This document shows positions 18,053 through 26,903 of a DNA stretch of 64,000 nucleotides, piece by piece. The number at the start of each line of letters is the position of its first letter. Positions within the stretch are counted from its first letter, which is position 1. The translations under genes were made by a program, and so were the position numbers. The DNA is from Chryseobacterium indologenes. Its GTDB lineage: Bacteria > Bacteroidota > Bacteroidia > Flavobacteriales > Weeksellaceae. Location: NCBI RefSeq assembly GCF_001295265.1, contig NZ_LJOD01000002.1, positions 186,001-250,000 of the forward strand, read 5' to 3'. Under the pieces are notes generated by a model. The model did not search any database. It worked only from the letters and a program-made list of their open reading frames with translations, and had not been told where the DNA came from.

Positions 18053-19045
18053 ATGCATACCAGACGAAACTTCATTAAAAAAGCCGCCGCTGCTTCTTTA
18101 GCACTAACGATAAACCCTCTTGATCTGATGGCTAAAGAAACACATAATACCTCTAATGTGACCGGGAAACCTATCGTTCTGTCTACCTGGAATTTCGGAT
18201 TGAAGGCTAATGAAGAAGCCTGGACCATACTCGGAAAAGGAGGAAAAGCCCTGGATGCGGTTGAAAAAGGAGTTCGCCTTGTAGAGTTAGACCCCAAAGA
18301 AAGGAGTGTCGGTTATGGAGGGCGCCCGGACAGGGATGGAAGAGTAACGCTGGATGCCTGTATTATGGATGAAAACTATAATATAGGTTCAGTGGCTGCG
18401 CTAGAGCACATCAAAAATCCGATCTCTGTTGCCAGGGCTGTAATGGAAAAAACTCCACACGTTATGCTGGTAGGAGACGGAGCTCTGCAGTTTGCTCTTT
18501 CACAAGGTTTTAAAAAAGAGAATCTCCTCACTCCGGATTCAGAAAAAGAATGGAAGGAATGGCTGAAAACAAGCCAGTATAAGCCCGTGGCCAATATTGA
18601 AAATCACGATACCATAGGGATGATCGCCCTGGATGCACAGGGAAACCTTTCCGGAGCATGCACCACCAGCGGAATGGCCTTCAAAATGCACGGAAGAGTA
18701 GGAGATTCACCAATTATAGGTGCAGGACTGTTTGTAGATAATGAAGTAGGAGCAGCTACAGCTACAGGTCACGGAGAAGAAGTCATCAGAACGGTGGGAA
18801 CCCATCTGGTGGTAGAACTGATGAGACAGGGCAGAAGTCCTCAGCAGGCCTGTAAAGAAGCAGTGGAAAGAATTGTAAAGATCAATCAGAGAAGAAATAA
18901 GAACCTGAAAGATATTCAGGTAGGCTTTATCGCGTTAAATAAAAAAGGAGAATATGGTTCTTACTGCATTCAGGACGGATTTAACTTTGCCGTTTATGAT
19001 CAGAAAGGAAACCGCCTTGAAAAACCGGAATTTGCCTTGAAATAA
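18053..19045 (+). CDS. N4-(beta-N-acetylglucosaminyl)-L-asparaginase (glycosylasparaginase)
   Basis: A 330-residue Ntn-hydrolase that cleaves GlcNAc-Asn, releasing aspartate and the glycan in glycoprotein breakdown. The precursor self-cleaves before Thr187 in ENHDTIGMIALD, the catalytic nucleophile. GGRPDRDGRVTLDACIMD and the late GHGEEVIRT are family segments. The N-terminus (MHTRRNFIKKAAAASLALT) has a twin-arginine-type export signal. It is closely comparable to the well-studied Elizabethkingia meningoseptica enzyme. Export fits a role in scavenging host or plant N-glycans alongside the hexosaminidase and beta-mannosidase of this window. Confidence 0.93.
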   Translation: MHTRRNFIKKAAAASLALTINPLDLMAKETHNTSNVTGKPIVLSTWNFGLKANEEAWTILGKGGKALDAVEKGVRLVELDPKERSVGYGGRPDRDGRVTLDACIMDENYNIGSVAALEHIKNPISVARAVMEKTPHVMLVGDGALQFALSQGFKKENLLTPDSEKEWKEWLKTSQYKPVANIENHDTIGMIALDAQGNLSGACTTSGMAFKMHGRVGDSPIIGAGLFVDNEVGAATATGHGEEVIRTVGTHLVVELMRQGRSPQQACKEAVERIVKINQRRNKNLKDIQVGFIALNKKGEYGSYCIQDGFNFAVYDQKGNRLEKPEFALK

Positions 19046-19114
19046 TCTAATAATTAAATTAATCTTTTTAAAATCAACGAAACCAGTATCTGTAATAGTA
19101 TATTCAATTACAAA

Positions 19115-19128
19115 CGGGCTTTAGTCCG
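19115..19128. repeat. Short REP-like palindrome
   Basis: CGGGCTTTAGTCCG forms a 6-bp hairpin (one G-T pair). Sequences of the GGGCTTTAGCCC type recur between genes in many Chryseobacterium genomes. Only one copy was found here, so its repeat status is inferred. Confidence 0.35.
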
Positions 19129-19151
19129 CTAAAAAATAATGATCAAGAACA

Positions 19152-19712
19152 ATGAAAAGAACAATTATCGCCTCTTTATTTTTAATAATAGCCTGTAAAA
19201 AAGAGAAGAAAGAACCTGTTACGAAGGCTGAACCACAAAAAGTTGAGATAAAAGAAAATACAGCATCAGAAAATGGCAAAGATGAATCTCAGGCAGCACA
19301 AAAGTGGCTGAAAGAAAATATTGAAGCCTATTTTAAAACCGATCTGGGCAGTATGGATAAGGCGATGCAGAAAATAACAACTCAGGAGTATTATGACTAT
19401 AAAACCGATGCTATGAATGTAGATATGGATGTTGATGGAAGCCTTACAGAAAAGGAATTTCAGGATAAATGGAAAAGTAAGTTTAATACAGAAAAGGCAG
19501 GAGTTGGCTCAGGATTTCTTATTTCTGCACAGGACTGGATCCATGTTGAGGTTTCAGACTGTGAATTAGAATCCTCTTCAAAAAATTCATATCTGTTCAG
19601 GGTTACTTTATCCGACGATGGTTTTAAAGCGAAATATCCCAGCCAGATCAAGGTTGTAAAAGAAGAGGGTAAATTCCTGATTGCAGACGTTCTTGAAGAC
19701 CACTCAAATTAA
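19152..19712 (+). CDS. Lipoprotein with DUF3828-like domain
   Basis: A 186-residue protein. The N-terminus MKRTIIASLFLIIACKKEKK has a lipobox ending at Cys15, then a charged linker to about residue 50. The rest resembles DUF3828: AAQKWLKENIEAYF, a central YYDYKTDAMN, and the end YPSQIKVVKEEGKFLIADV. It is probably anchored in the inner or outer membrane, facing the periplasm. No enzymatic motif is seen. It lies 14 bp before cutC on the same strand and may be co-transcribed with it, though no functional link is obvious. Confidence 0.65.
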   Translation: MKRTIIASLFLIIACKKEKKEPVTKAEPQKVEIKENTASENGKDESQAAQKWLKENIEAYFKTDLGSMDKAMQKITTQEYYDYKTDAMNVDMDVDGSLTEKEFQDKWKSKFNTEKAGVGSGFLISAQDWIHVEVSDCELESSSKNSYLFRVTLSDDGFKAKYPSQIKVVKEEGKFLIADVLEDHSN

Positions 19713-19726
19713 ATCAAAAAATAGAA

Positions 19727-20389
19727 ATGTCAAAAATAGAAATAGCATGTTTTAATCCCGAATCCGCAATCATTGCTTTTGAAAACGGAGCAGACAGGAT
19801 AGAATTGTGTGATGGATTAAGTGAAGGCGGAACCACTCCGGATTTTGAAATAACAAAAGAGCTCAGAACAAAGATTGATATTCCGGTTTTTGTGATGATC
19901 CGCCCGAGAGGAGGTGATTTTACCTACTCCGAAGCAGAATTCAATCAGATGAAAAAAGATCTGTTACAGCTGAAATCTTTAAATGTAGACGGCTTTGTAT
20001 TCGGAATTCTGGATGAACATGAAGAAGTGAATGTAGAGCAGAATACAGCATTGGTTGAACTGGCACAACCCCTTCCCTGTACTTTTCACCGTGCCTTTGA
20101 CAGAGCAAAAGATCTGGAGGAGTCCCTGGAAAAAGTGATAAGTTGCGGTTTTAAAACTATTCTGACTTCAGGACAGAAACCTAATGTTTCAGAAGGAATG
20201 AATAACCTGAAAAAGCTGGTTGAACTTTCCGCTGGAAGAATAGAAATTCTTGTTGGTGGAGGTTTGCGTTCCACTAATATTGAAGAAATCAGAGCTTTTA
20301 CAAAAGCCGGTTATTTCCATTCCTCAGCTATTACAGATGGAGGTTCTATTGCCAATCCTGATGAAGTTATTGCATTGAAAAATAAATAG
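19727..20389 (+). CDS. cutC: CutC-family protein
   Basis: A 220-residue cytoplasmic TIM-barrel protein. Family motifs are IEIACFNPESAIIAFENGADRIELCDGLSEGGTTP at the N-terminus, VMIRPRGGDFTYSEAE, TFHRAFDRAKD, LTSGQKP and LVGGGLRST. CutC is named for copper homeostasis in E. coli, but that role is disputed and the true activity is unsettled. Length is at the short end of the family (usually about 240). It is probably transcribed with the lipoprotein gene 14 bp upstream. Confidence 0.93.
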   Translation: MSKIEIACFNPESAIIAFENGADRIELCDGLSEGGTTPDFEITKELRTKIDIPVFVMIRPRGGDFTYSEAEFNQMKKDLLQLKSLNVDGFVFGILDEHEEVNVEQNTALVELAQPLPCTFHRAFDRAKDLEESLEKVISCGFKTILTSGQKPNVSEGMNNLKKLVELSAGRIEILVGGGLRSTNIEEIRAFTKAGYFHSSAITDGGSIANPDEVIALKNK

Positions 20390-20410
20390 CTATAAACCAG
20401 AATAGAGTAA

Positions 20411-20614
20411 AAAGATGGAAATTTTGCGTTTCAGAAAAACAAAAAATTAAAATACTTTTTGAAATCTGTACAGGAACTGAATTCAATTTCTCATGCACAG
20501 ATACTGACCTATCTGAAGCTATCCAGTATAAAGCTTGGACTTCTTATTAATTTTAACACTGAACTGATCAAATACGGAATCCACAGAATCGTAAACAAAC
20601 TTACCGATGAATAA
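20411..20614 (+). pseudogene. 5'-truncated GxxExxY protein remnant
   Basis: In the frame starting at 20411 a stop-free stretch of 67 codons without a proper start reads ...LKSVQELNSISHAQILTYLK, then LSSIKLGLLINFNTELIKYG and IHRIVNKLTDE. This closely follows the C-terminal half of GxxExxY proteins (typically VELKAVE..L..HEAQLLTYLKL, GLLINFN, GIKRIVN). The N-terminal half with the GxxExxY motif is absent, and an in-frame stop lies just upstream at 20408. The remnant overlaps the start of the beta-mannosidase gene by eight bases. GxxExxY genes of this kind are scattered through flavobacterial genomes and have no settled function. Confidence 0.72.
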
Positions 20615-23108
20615 AACTACTTTTTTTCTTTTTATTTTTCTCTTCATTCAGAACATTGTTTCGGCGCAGTTTTCAGAACGTAACCTGTCTCCTGAAAAAT
20701 GGCAGTTTAAAAATATAAAAGAAAAGGAATGGCTGACAGCAAAAGTTCCGGGAACTGTTCATCTGGATTTGATGGATCATAACATCATTCCCGATCCCTT
20801 CAAAGATGAAAATGAAAAAAAAGTACAGTGGATAGAAAATGAAGACTGGGAATACCAGACCCGATTTACTATTTCCCCGAAAGAATTAGGAAATCAGCAT
20901 ATAGATCTTGTATTCAGCGGGCTTGATACGTTTTCAGAAATTTTTCTGAACGGAAAGCTGCTGGCCAAAACAGATAATATGTTCAGAAAGTGGGAAATCC
21001 CGGTGAAAGAGTTTTTAAAAGAAGGTGAAAATGAGCTGAAAGTTAAATTTAAATCAGCCGTTAAGGAAGGGAAAAAGCTGGCTGAAAAAGTTCCGTTCAC
21101 CATGCCTGAATCTCCAAGAAGTTTTGTGAGGAAAGCGCAATATCAATTTGGCTGGGACTGGGGGCCGAGACTGGTAACCGCAGGAATCTGGAAAGATGTG
21201 AAACTGGAATTCTGGAACCGTGCCAAAGTAAATAATATTCAGGTTCAGCAGCATACCGTAACCAATTCACTGGCTAAAATTTCTTTTAATATGGAAATTT
21301 TTGCCGAAGAAGAAGGAGAGTATTATGTCGGGTTTAATATTAATAGAGGAACATACCGTTTTATCCTTAAAAAAGGGCTGAATACCATTGCCGTTCCTTA
21401 TACTATTAAAAATCCAAAATTATGGCAGCCAAACGGATGGGGAAATCCCAATTTAATAACAACAAAAATTACCCTGTATAAATATAAAGGAGGATGGGTA
21501 ATAAAAGACAGTGAGGTAAGATATGGTCTCAGGACAGTAGAATTGGTTCAGGAAAAAGATGAAAAAGGAAAATCATTCTATTTTAAAGTGAATGGAAAAC
21601 CTTTATATGCAAAAGGAACCAACTGGATTCCGGGGGACAGCTTCTCACCCAGAATGACCAGAGAAAAATACCGGCAACTCATTAAAGATACCAGGGAAGC
21701 TAATATGAATATGATCCGCATCTGGGGCGGCGGAGTGTATGAAGATGATGAATTTTATAAAGCCTGCGACGAAAACGGGATTCTGATCTGGCAGGACTTT
21801 ATGTTTGCAGGGAGTTTTTATCCTGCTGATGATCATTTCCTGAACAATGTAAAAGAAGAAGTAAAAGATCAGGTCCTCAGACTGCAGAACTATCCGTCAA
21901 TAGCTTTATGGTGTGGTAATAATGAAATTGATGAAGCTATTGTCAACTGGGGGTATCAGAAGCAGTTTAAATATTCAAAGAATGACTCACTGCAGGTATG
22001 GAAAGACTACAGAAAGCTTTTCCATGAAACAATTCCCAATACCCTGAAAGAAAGCCTAACCCCCGATAAAAATATTTACTGGCCGAGCTCCCCGTCTATA
22101 GGTTGGGGACACAAAGAAAGCCTTACCGAAGGAGACTCCCATTATTGGGGCGTATGGTGGGGTGAGCAGCCTTTTGAAATTTATAATGATAAAGTGGGGC
22201 GTTTCATGTCCGAATATGGGTTTCAGGGTATGCCGTCTTTAGAAGCAGTAAAGTTTATGTTCTCCGGAACCCCTGAGCTGAAGCTGCAGAATCCTGTCGT
22301 TAAAGCTCATGAAAAACATTCCAGAGGATGGGAAATCATCAACGGGTATATGAATCGGGATTACAAAATTTCGGAAGACTTTATAAAATACAATTATATT
22401 TCCCAGCTGTTACAGGCCAGGGGAATGAAGATTGCCGTTGAAGCCTACCGCAGGGCAAAACCTTATAATATGGGAACTTTATACTGGCAGCTGAATGATT
22501 GCTGGCCCGTAGTTTCATGGTCTTCCATAGATTATCTCGGAAACTGGAAAGCCCTTCATTACCAGATGAAACGAAGCTTTGAGCAGCAGGCAATTTTAAC
22601 AGAAGAAAAAAACGGGATTTTAAATTTTTACGCAGTTAATGATGGATTAGATAAATTTGATGATGTTAGTATTGAAATTAGGGCTCTAAATTTTGAAGGA
22701 AAAATTCTATCGGATATCAGCTCTGTTCCGGACGGGAAAGTATTGGAAAGCGTCCTTAAATTAGATCCGGTTGAAATTGAGACTCTGATTCCTGTGGCTG
22801 ATAAAAACAAAACCTTTTTACAATTGATATTAAAAGACGGGAATGGAAAAATAATTGCGCAGAATATTCATTTCTTTTCCAAACCCAACGAAATGAAACT
22901 TACAAAACCTAATCTTCAGGTTAAACAGATTTCTCCAACGGAAATTGAACTGTCTACAAATGTCCTTGCCAAAGATATTTACCTGATGGGAGATACACAT
23001 TTCAGTGATAATTTCTTCGATCTGCTGCCCAATACCTCAAAAAAGATATTACTTTCAAAGCCATTGGATAAAGTTGAAGTAATGAGTCTTTGGGATGCAT
23101 TGAGATAA
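20607..23108 (+). CDS. Beta-mannosidase (GH2)
   Basis: An 833-residue exported glycosidase with signal peptide MNKTTFFLFIFLFIQNIVSAQ. An N-terminal jelly-roll (WQFKNIKEKEWLTAKVPGTVHLDL) is followed by the characteristic FGWDWGPRL, an Ig-like domain and a TIM barrel. In the barrel, MNMIRIWGGGVYEDDEFY precedes LWCGNNEIDEA, where E440 is the acid/base. E536 in MSEYGFQGMPS is the nucleophile. It removes beta-1,4-mannose, as in the core of N-glycans or mannans. With the glycosylasparaginase and hexosaminidase nearby it points to N-glycan degradation. Its start codon overlaps the end of a pseudogene. Confidence 0.93.
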   Translation: MNKTTFFLFIFLFIQNIVSAQFSERNLSPEKWQFKNIKEKEWLTAKVPGTVHLDLMDHNIIPDPFKDENEKKVQWIENEDWEYQTRFTISPKELGNQHIDLVFSGLDTFSEIFLNGKLLAKTDNMFRKWEIPVKEFLKEGENELKVKFKSAVKEGKKLAEKVPFTMPESPRSFVRKAQYQFGWDWGPRLVTAGIWKDVKLEFWNRAKVNNIQVQQHTVTNSLAKISFNMEIFAEEEGEYYVGFNINRGTYRFILKKGLNTIAVPYTIKNPKLWQPNGWGNPNLITTKITLYKYKGGWVIKDSEVRYGLRTVELVQEKDEKGKSFYFKVNGKPLYAKGTNWIPGDSFSPRMTREKYRQLIKDTREANMNMIRIWGGGVYEDDEFYKACDENGILIWQDFMFAGSFYPADDHFLNNVKEEVKDQVLRLQNYPSIALWCGNNEIDEAIVNWGYQKQFKYSKNDSLQVWKDYRKLFHETIPNTLKESLTPDKNIYWPSSPSIGWGHKESLTEGDSHYWGVWWGEQPFEIYNDKVGRFMSEYGFQGMPSLEAVKFMFSGTPELKLQNPVVKAHEKHSRGWEIINGYMNRDYKISEDFIKYNYISQLLQARGMKIAVEAYRRAKPYNMGTLYWQLNDCWPVVSWSSIDYLGNWKALHYQMKRSFEQQAILTEEKNGILNFYAVNDGLDKFDDVSIEIRALNFEGKILSDISSVPDGKVLESVLKLDPVEIETLIPVADKNKTFLQLILKDGNGKIIAQNIHFFSKPNEMKLTKPNLQVKQISPTEIELSTNVLAKDIYLMGDTHFSDNFFDLLPNTSKKILLSKPLDKVEVMSLWDALR

Positions 23109-23216
23109 TAAAATTTAAGGGGTAAATCATTTAACCCAAACAACAGTTTCCTTATCTGAATCGTAACCATACCCGAAAAAATATAAATATTACTCCTCCA
23201 ACTGAAAAATCAGCCG

Positions 23217-23224
23217 TAACTTTG
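23217..23224 (+). promoter_or_regulatory. -7 box of the AEC transporter gene
   Basis: TAACTTTG matches TAnnTTTG exactly, 20 bases before the ATG at 23245. Confidence 0.55.
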
Positions 23225-23244
23225 CAGAATATTTCTTTAACGTT

Positions 23245-24153
23245 ATGGTAAATTTTGTTCTGATTGCAGTGTGCATTATAGCAGGAATGATATTCAAAGC
23301 AACAAAATCTATCCACCCGGATGCCCATAAAGGCATTAATACCTGGATTCTTTATCTTGCCCTGCCGGCAGTTTCTTTCAAATATCTTCCGAAAGTAAAA
23401 TGGACTACAGAAATGCTGTTTCCTATTGCAGCCACTTTTCTGATCTCTGTGTTCTGTTTCTTTTTTATGATGTTTTACAGCAAAAGCAGAGGTTATTCAA
23501 GGCGATCCAGAAGTACCCTTGAACTGGCAAGCGGTTACAGCAATACCTCTTTCATCGGATTTCCGTTAATCAGTGCTTTTTATGGAGAAAGTCTTCTGAG
23601 TATTGCCATTATCTGTGATCAGACGATGTTTTTTGCCCTTTCAACACTAGGAATTATTGCGGCAGTAAAAGGCGGAAGCAGATCCGGGAAAGTAAGCGCC
23701 ATATTTATCCTGAAAAGGCTGATTACATTCCCACCGCTCATAGGCTGTATCTCTGCTTTGGTGCTTTCACAGTTCATTGATTTTACTTTTGCAGAGCCTT
23801 TCTTTGATAAACTGGCGGCCACAGTAAGCCCTTTGGCTTTATTCTCAGTAGGATTACAGCTGAAATTCAACGGCTGGAAAAAGCTAATTCCGCAAATGTC
23901 CGCATCCATGCTTTATAAATTGATTCTGGCCCCGGCTCTTGTTTTGGGAATGGCTTTACTTTTAGGAATAAAAGGAGATGTTGCCAAAATTACCATATTT
24001 GAAGCTGCCATGCCAACTCTGGTTACCTCCAGTATCATTGCAGAACAGTTCAGGCTCAATACAAAACTCACCAATCTTATTATTGGAGTCAGCATTATTG
24101 TAGGCTTTATCACTTCTGCTTTCTGGTACCAGATTACAGAACTGCTTTTCTGA
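23245..24153 (+). CDS. AEC-family transporter
   Basis: A 302-residue inner-membrane protein with about ten hydrophobic segments in two five-helix halves. The family (auxin efflux carrier; bacterial members carry malate, malonate or unknown anions) is recognised from NTWILYLALPAVSFKYLPK near residue 35, the ELASGYSNTSFIGFPLISAFYGE segment with its conserved Asn and helix break, and MPTLVTSSIIAEQF near the end. Substrate cannot be assigned. It stands as a single gene with its own promoter. Confidence 0.9.
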   Translation: MVNFVLIAVCIIAGMIFKATKSIHPDAHKGINTWILYLALPAVSFKYLPKVKWTTEMLFPIAATFLISVFCFFFMMFYSKSRGYSRRSRSTLELASGYSNTSFIGFPLISAFYGESLLSIAIICDQTMFFALSTLGIIAAVKGGSRSGKVSAIFILKRLITFPPLIGCISALVLSQFIDFTFAEPFFDKLAATVSPLALFSVGLQLKFNGWKKLIPQMSASMLYKLILAPALVLGMALLLGIKGDVAKITIFEAAMPTLVTSSIIAEQFRLNTKLTNLIIGVSIIVGFITSAFWYQITELLF

Positions 24154-24296
24154 AAAGCAAAGGGTTTTTTATAATTACAAAAGGATTTTTATTTGAATTT
24201 TGCGTTGGAATTCTTTTTCTAAACATAAAGATTCAATTCCAATAAAAATTGCAGTTCTCTGAAGAAAAATCTAATTTTACACTTTAAAATTTTCCC

Positions 24297-26744
24297 TTGC
24301 AGTACGCCCAGATTGTTTTACCGCTTAATTTGAAAGGATCTTTTACCTATAAAGTTCCTGAAGAACTGATGTTGAATATTCAGGCCGGAATGCGTGTTCT
24401 CGTCCCATTCGGAGGAAAAAAAATCTATACGGGAATTGTTTTTGAACTTCATAACAACGCACCGGAAAGCTTTGTCGCTAAAGAAGTCATCAGCATCCTT
24501 GACGAAAACCCTATTTTACCTGAAGAACAAATCCGTTTCTGGGATTGGCTCTCCGAATATTATCTGTGCGGATTAGGAGAAATCTACAGGTTTGCATTCC
24601 CTTCCTCCCTTAAGCTGGAAAGTGAGACATACTTAAAATTAAAGCCCAATGTAACAGTTGATTTTGAAAATCTGGACGTTAATGAAATGTATCTTATCCA
24701 GGCTCTGGAAGTTCGCCAGCTGATCAATCTTACCGATATTGAAGCTTTTATTCCTAAAAAAGAGATCATTAAAACAATCAATTCCCTGATTGATCTTCAG
24801 TATATTGAGATTGATGAAAAGGTCGCGGAAAAATATAAAGCCAGGGAGGTCGCTTATGTTAAAATAAATGATGAGGTTTTAAAGAACCAGAACCTGACGG
24901 ATATTCTGATAAAGCTTAACAGAGCTTCCAGACAGAAAGAGCTTTTCCTTGCCATTCTTGAAAAACAGACAGAGCATCCTGAAAATCCCATTAAAAAAGC
25001 AGAACTTTTTGAGGATGGCTATTTCGGAAGCTCCCATTTTAAACCCCTTGCAGATAAAGGTCTTGTTGAAGAATATTATATGCAGAAAGACAGGATTGAA
25101 AGTTATGAAGGAGAAATAGAAGAGATTGAAGAACTTTCCGAACAGCAGAAAATCGCTAAATCCGAAATTGATGAAGCGTTTGAGGAAGGCCGCAATGTCT
25201 TGCTTCACGGCGTAACATCTTCCGGAAAAACCCATATTTATCTTGAGAAAATTGAAGAATGCATCAGCGAAGGTAAAAATGTACTTTTTCTGCTTCCTGA
25301 AATTTCTCTCACCAAGCAAATTACTCAAAGGCTTGAAAAAAAGTATGGAAGACTGCTCGGATTCTACCACCAGAAACTGACGGATTTTGAACGGGTGGAA
25401 GTATGGCGCAGAGTAAGGCAGAATGATATAAAAATTCTTATTGCAACAAGGAATGCCCTGTTTCTGCCTTTTCAGAACCTGGGATTGATTATCGTAGATG
25501 AAGAGCATGATTCTGCTTACCGGCCTAGGGAAGTATCCCCGTATTTCAATGCAAAAGATGCTGCCCTTGTTTTAGGGAATTTCTATGGAGCCGGAGTTAT
25601 TCTGGGATCTGCAACACCATCTGTAGAAAGTTATTATGCCGCCAGAAAAGAGAAAATGAAATATATTTTTCTGAATGAAAGATTCGGAAATGTAAACCTG
25701 CCGGAATATGAACTGATCAATTTTAAAGAAGCCCAGGAATCCAAAAAGGTCTCCGGAAACTTCTCTTTACATCTCATTGATGAGATAAAAAAAACACTGG
25801 CTGAAAAAAATCAGATCATTATACTCCATAACCGCCGCGGCTATGCTAATGTAGTGGAATGCGAGACCTGCGGCTATGTGAATTACTGCTCAAACTGTGA
25901 TGTGGTAATGACGTATCATAAGGCTGCTAACGAAATGAAATGCCATTATTGCGGTCAGAAAGCCTCAAAGCCCAGAACCTGCCCGAAATGCTATTCCGAA
26001 AACCTTAACGAAAGAGGAGTAGGAGTGGAGCAGATTCATGAAGAAGTCTCCAGGCTGTTCCCTGACAATGAAGTGGATCGAATGGATGTGGATTCTATGC
26101 GTAAGAAATTCGCCTACGAAAAGCTTTATGAGAAAATAGAAGAAAGAGAAACGGATATCGTGGTTGGAACCCAGATGATTTCCAAAGGACTTGATTTCGA
26201 TCATATTGAGCTGGTAGCCATTCCAAAGGCCGATTCATTATTGTATGTTCAGGATTTCAGAGCAGAAGAAAGAGCCTATCAGCTCATTACACAGGTTTCC
26301 GGAAGAGCCGGAAGGGTTTCCGGAAAAGGGAAAATCTTAATTCAGACCTATAATCCGGAGCATTCGGTCTTCCAGCTTATTAAAATGAACAATCCTGCGA
26401 AGATCTACAAATACATCCTTACCGAGCGTCAGAAGTTTCACTATCCTCCGTTCACAAAACTGATTATGATTGAGCTGAAGCACAGAAGAGAAGATAAAGC
26501 CAACCGTGCTTCATTATTTCTGGGTTCAGTTCTGAGAAAATATCTTCCCGGAGACTGTGTGCTGGGACCCGAAAAAGCCCAGATCGGTAAGCTGAATAAT
26601 CTATACCAGTTCCAGATTATGCTTAAACTTCCACGCGGAAAGAACTATGAGAAGTTTAAAGCTTTGGTTTTATTAAGTTTGAAAGAATTTGATGAAATCA
26701 CTGCTTATCAAAGCATTAAAAAAGGCGTTTTTGTTGATTTTTAA
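24297..26744 (+). CDS. priA: Primosomal protein N' (replication restart helicase)
   Basis: An 815-residue 3'-5' DNA helicase that reloads the replisome at stalled forks. The 3'-binding domain starts with YAQIVLPLNLKGSFTYKVP. Walker A GVTSSGKTH begins at G305, then LLPEISLTKQ, the DEEH box and GSATPS. The zinc module at about 520-560 has eight Cys in CETCGYVNYCSNC...CHYCG...CPKC. Motifs VGTQMISKGLDFDHI and QVSGRAGR complete the helicase. The start is a TTG at 24297: an in-frame stop lies four codons upstream and no ATG occurs before residue 26, which would cut the first strand. Confidence 0.95.
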   Translation: MQYAQIVLPLNLKGSFTYKVPEELMLNIQAGMRVLVPFGGKKIYTGIVFELHNNAPESFVAKEVISILDENPILPEEQIRFWDWLSEYYLCGLGEIYRFAFPSSLKLESETYLKLKPNVTVDFENLDVNEMYLIQALEVRQLINLTDIEAFIPKKEIIKTINSLIDLQYIEIDEKVAEKYKAREVAYVKINDEVLKNQNLTDILIKLNRASRQKELFLAILEKQTEHPENPIKKAELFEDGYFGSSHFKPLADKGLVEEYYMQKDRIESYEGEIEEIEELSEQQKIAKSEIDEAFEEGRNVLLHGVTSSGKTHIYLEKIEECISEGKNVLFLLPEISLTKQITQRLEKKYGRLLGFYHQKLTDFERVEVWRRVRQNDIKILIATRNALFLPFQNLGLIIVDEEHDSAYRPREVSPYFNAKDAALVLGNFYGAGVILGSATPSVESYYAARKEKMKYIFLNERFGNVNLPEYELINFKEAQESKKVSGNFSLHLIDEIKKTLAEKNQIIILHNRRGYANVVECETCGYVNYCSNCDVVMTYHKAANEMKCHYCGQKASKPRTCPKCYSENLNERGVGVEQIHEEVSRLFPDNEVDRMDVDSMRKKFAYEKLYEKIEERETDIVVGTQMISKGLDFDHIELVAIPKADSLLYVQDFRAEERAYQLITQVSGRAGRVSGKGKILIQTYNPEHSVFQLIKMNNPAKIYKYILTERQKFHYPPFTKLIMIELKHRREDKANRASLFLGSVLRKYLPGDCVLGPEKAQIGKLNNLYQFQIMLKLPRGKNYEKFKALVLLSLKEFDEITAYQSIKKGVFVDF

Positions 26745-26809
26745 CAATTTTTAACAAAATTTACACTCTTTTATAACGGGTAAGTGGTCTGTTATCTGAC
26801 AATAATTTC

Positions 26810-26817
26810 TACTTTTG
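26810..26817 (+). promoter_or_regulatory. -7 box of the PBP4-type peptidase gene
   Basis: TACTTTTG, an exact TAnnTTTG, 86 bases before the ATG at 26904; it implies a leader of about 80 nt. Confidence 0.5.
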
Positions 26818-26903
26818 ATCGTTGATTAAATGTTTGGCTCCCCTATTAAATGATTTAACCTTTCATTTTTTATGGTGTCAAACCATAGAACAAAAAAAGA
26901 TAG

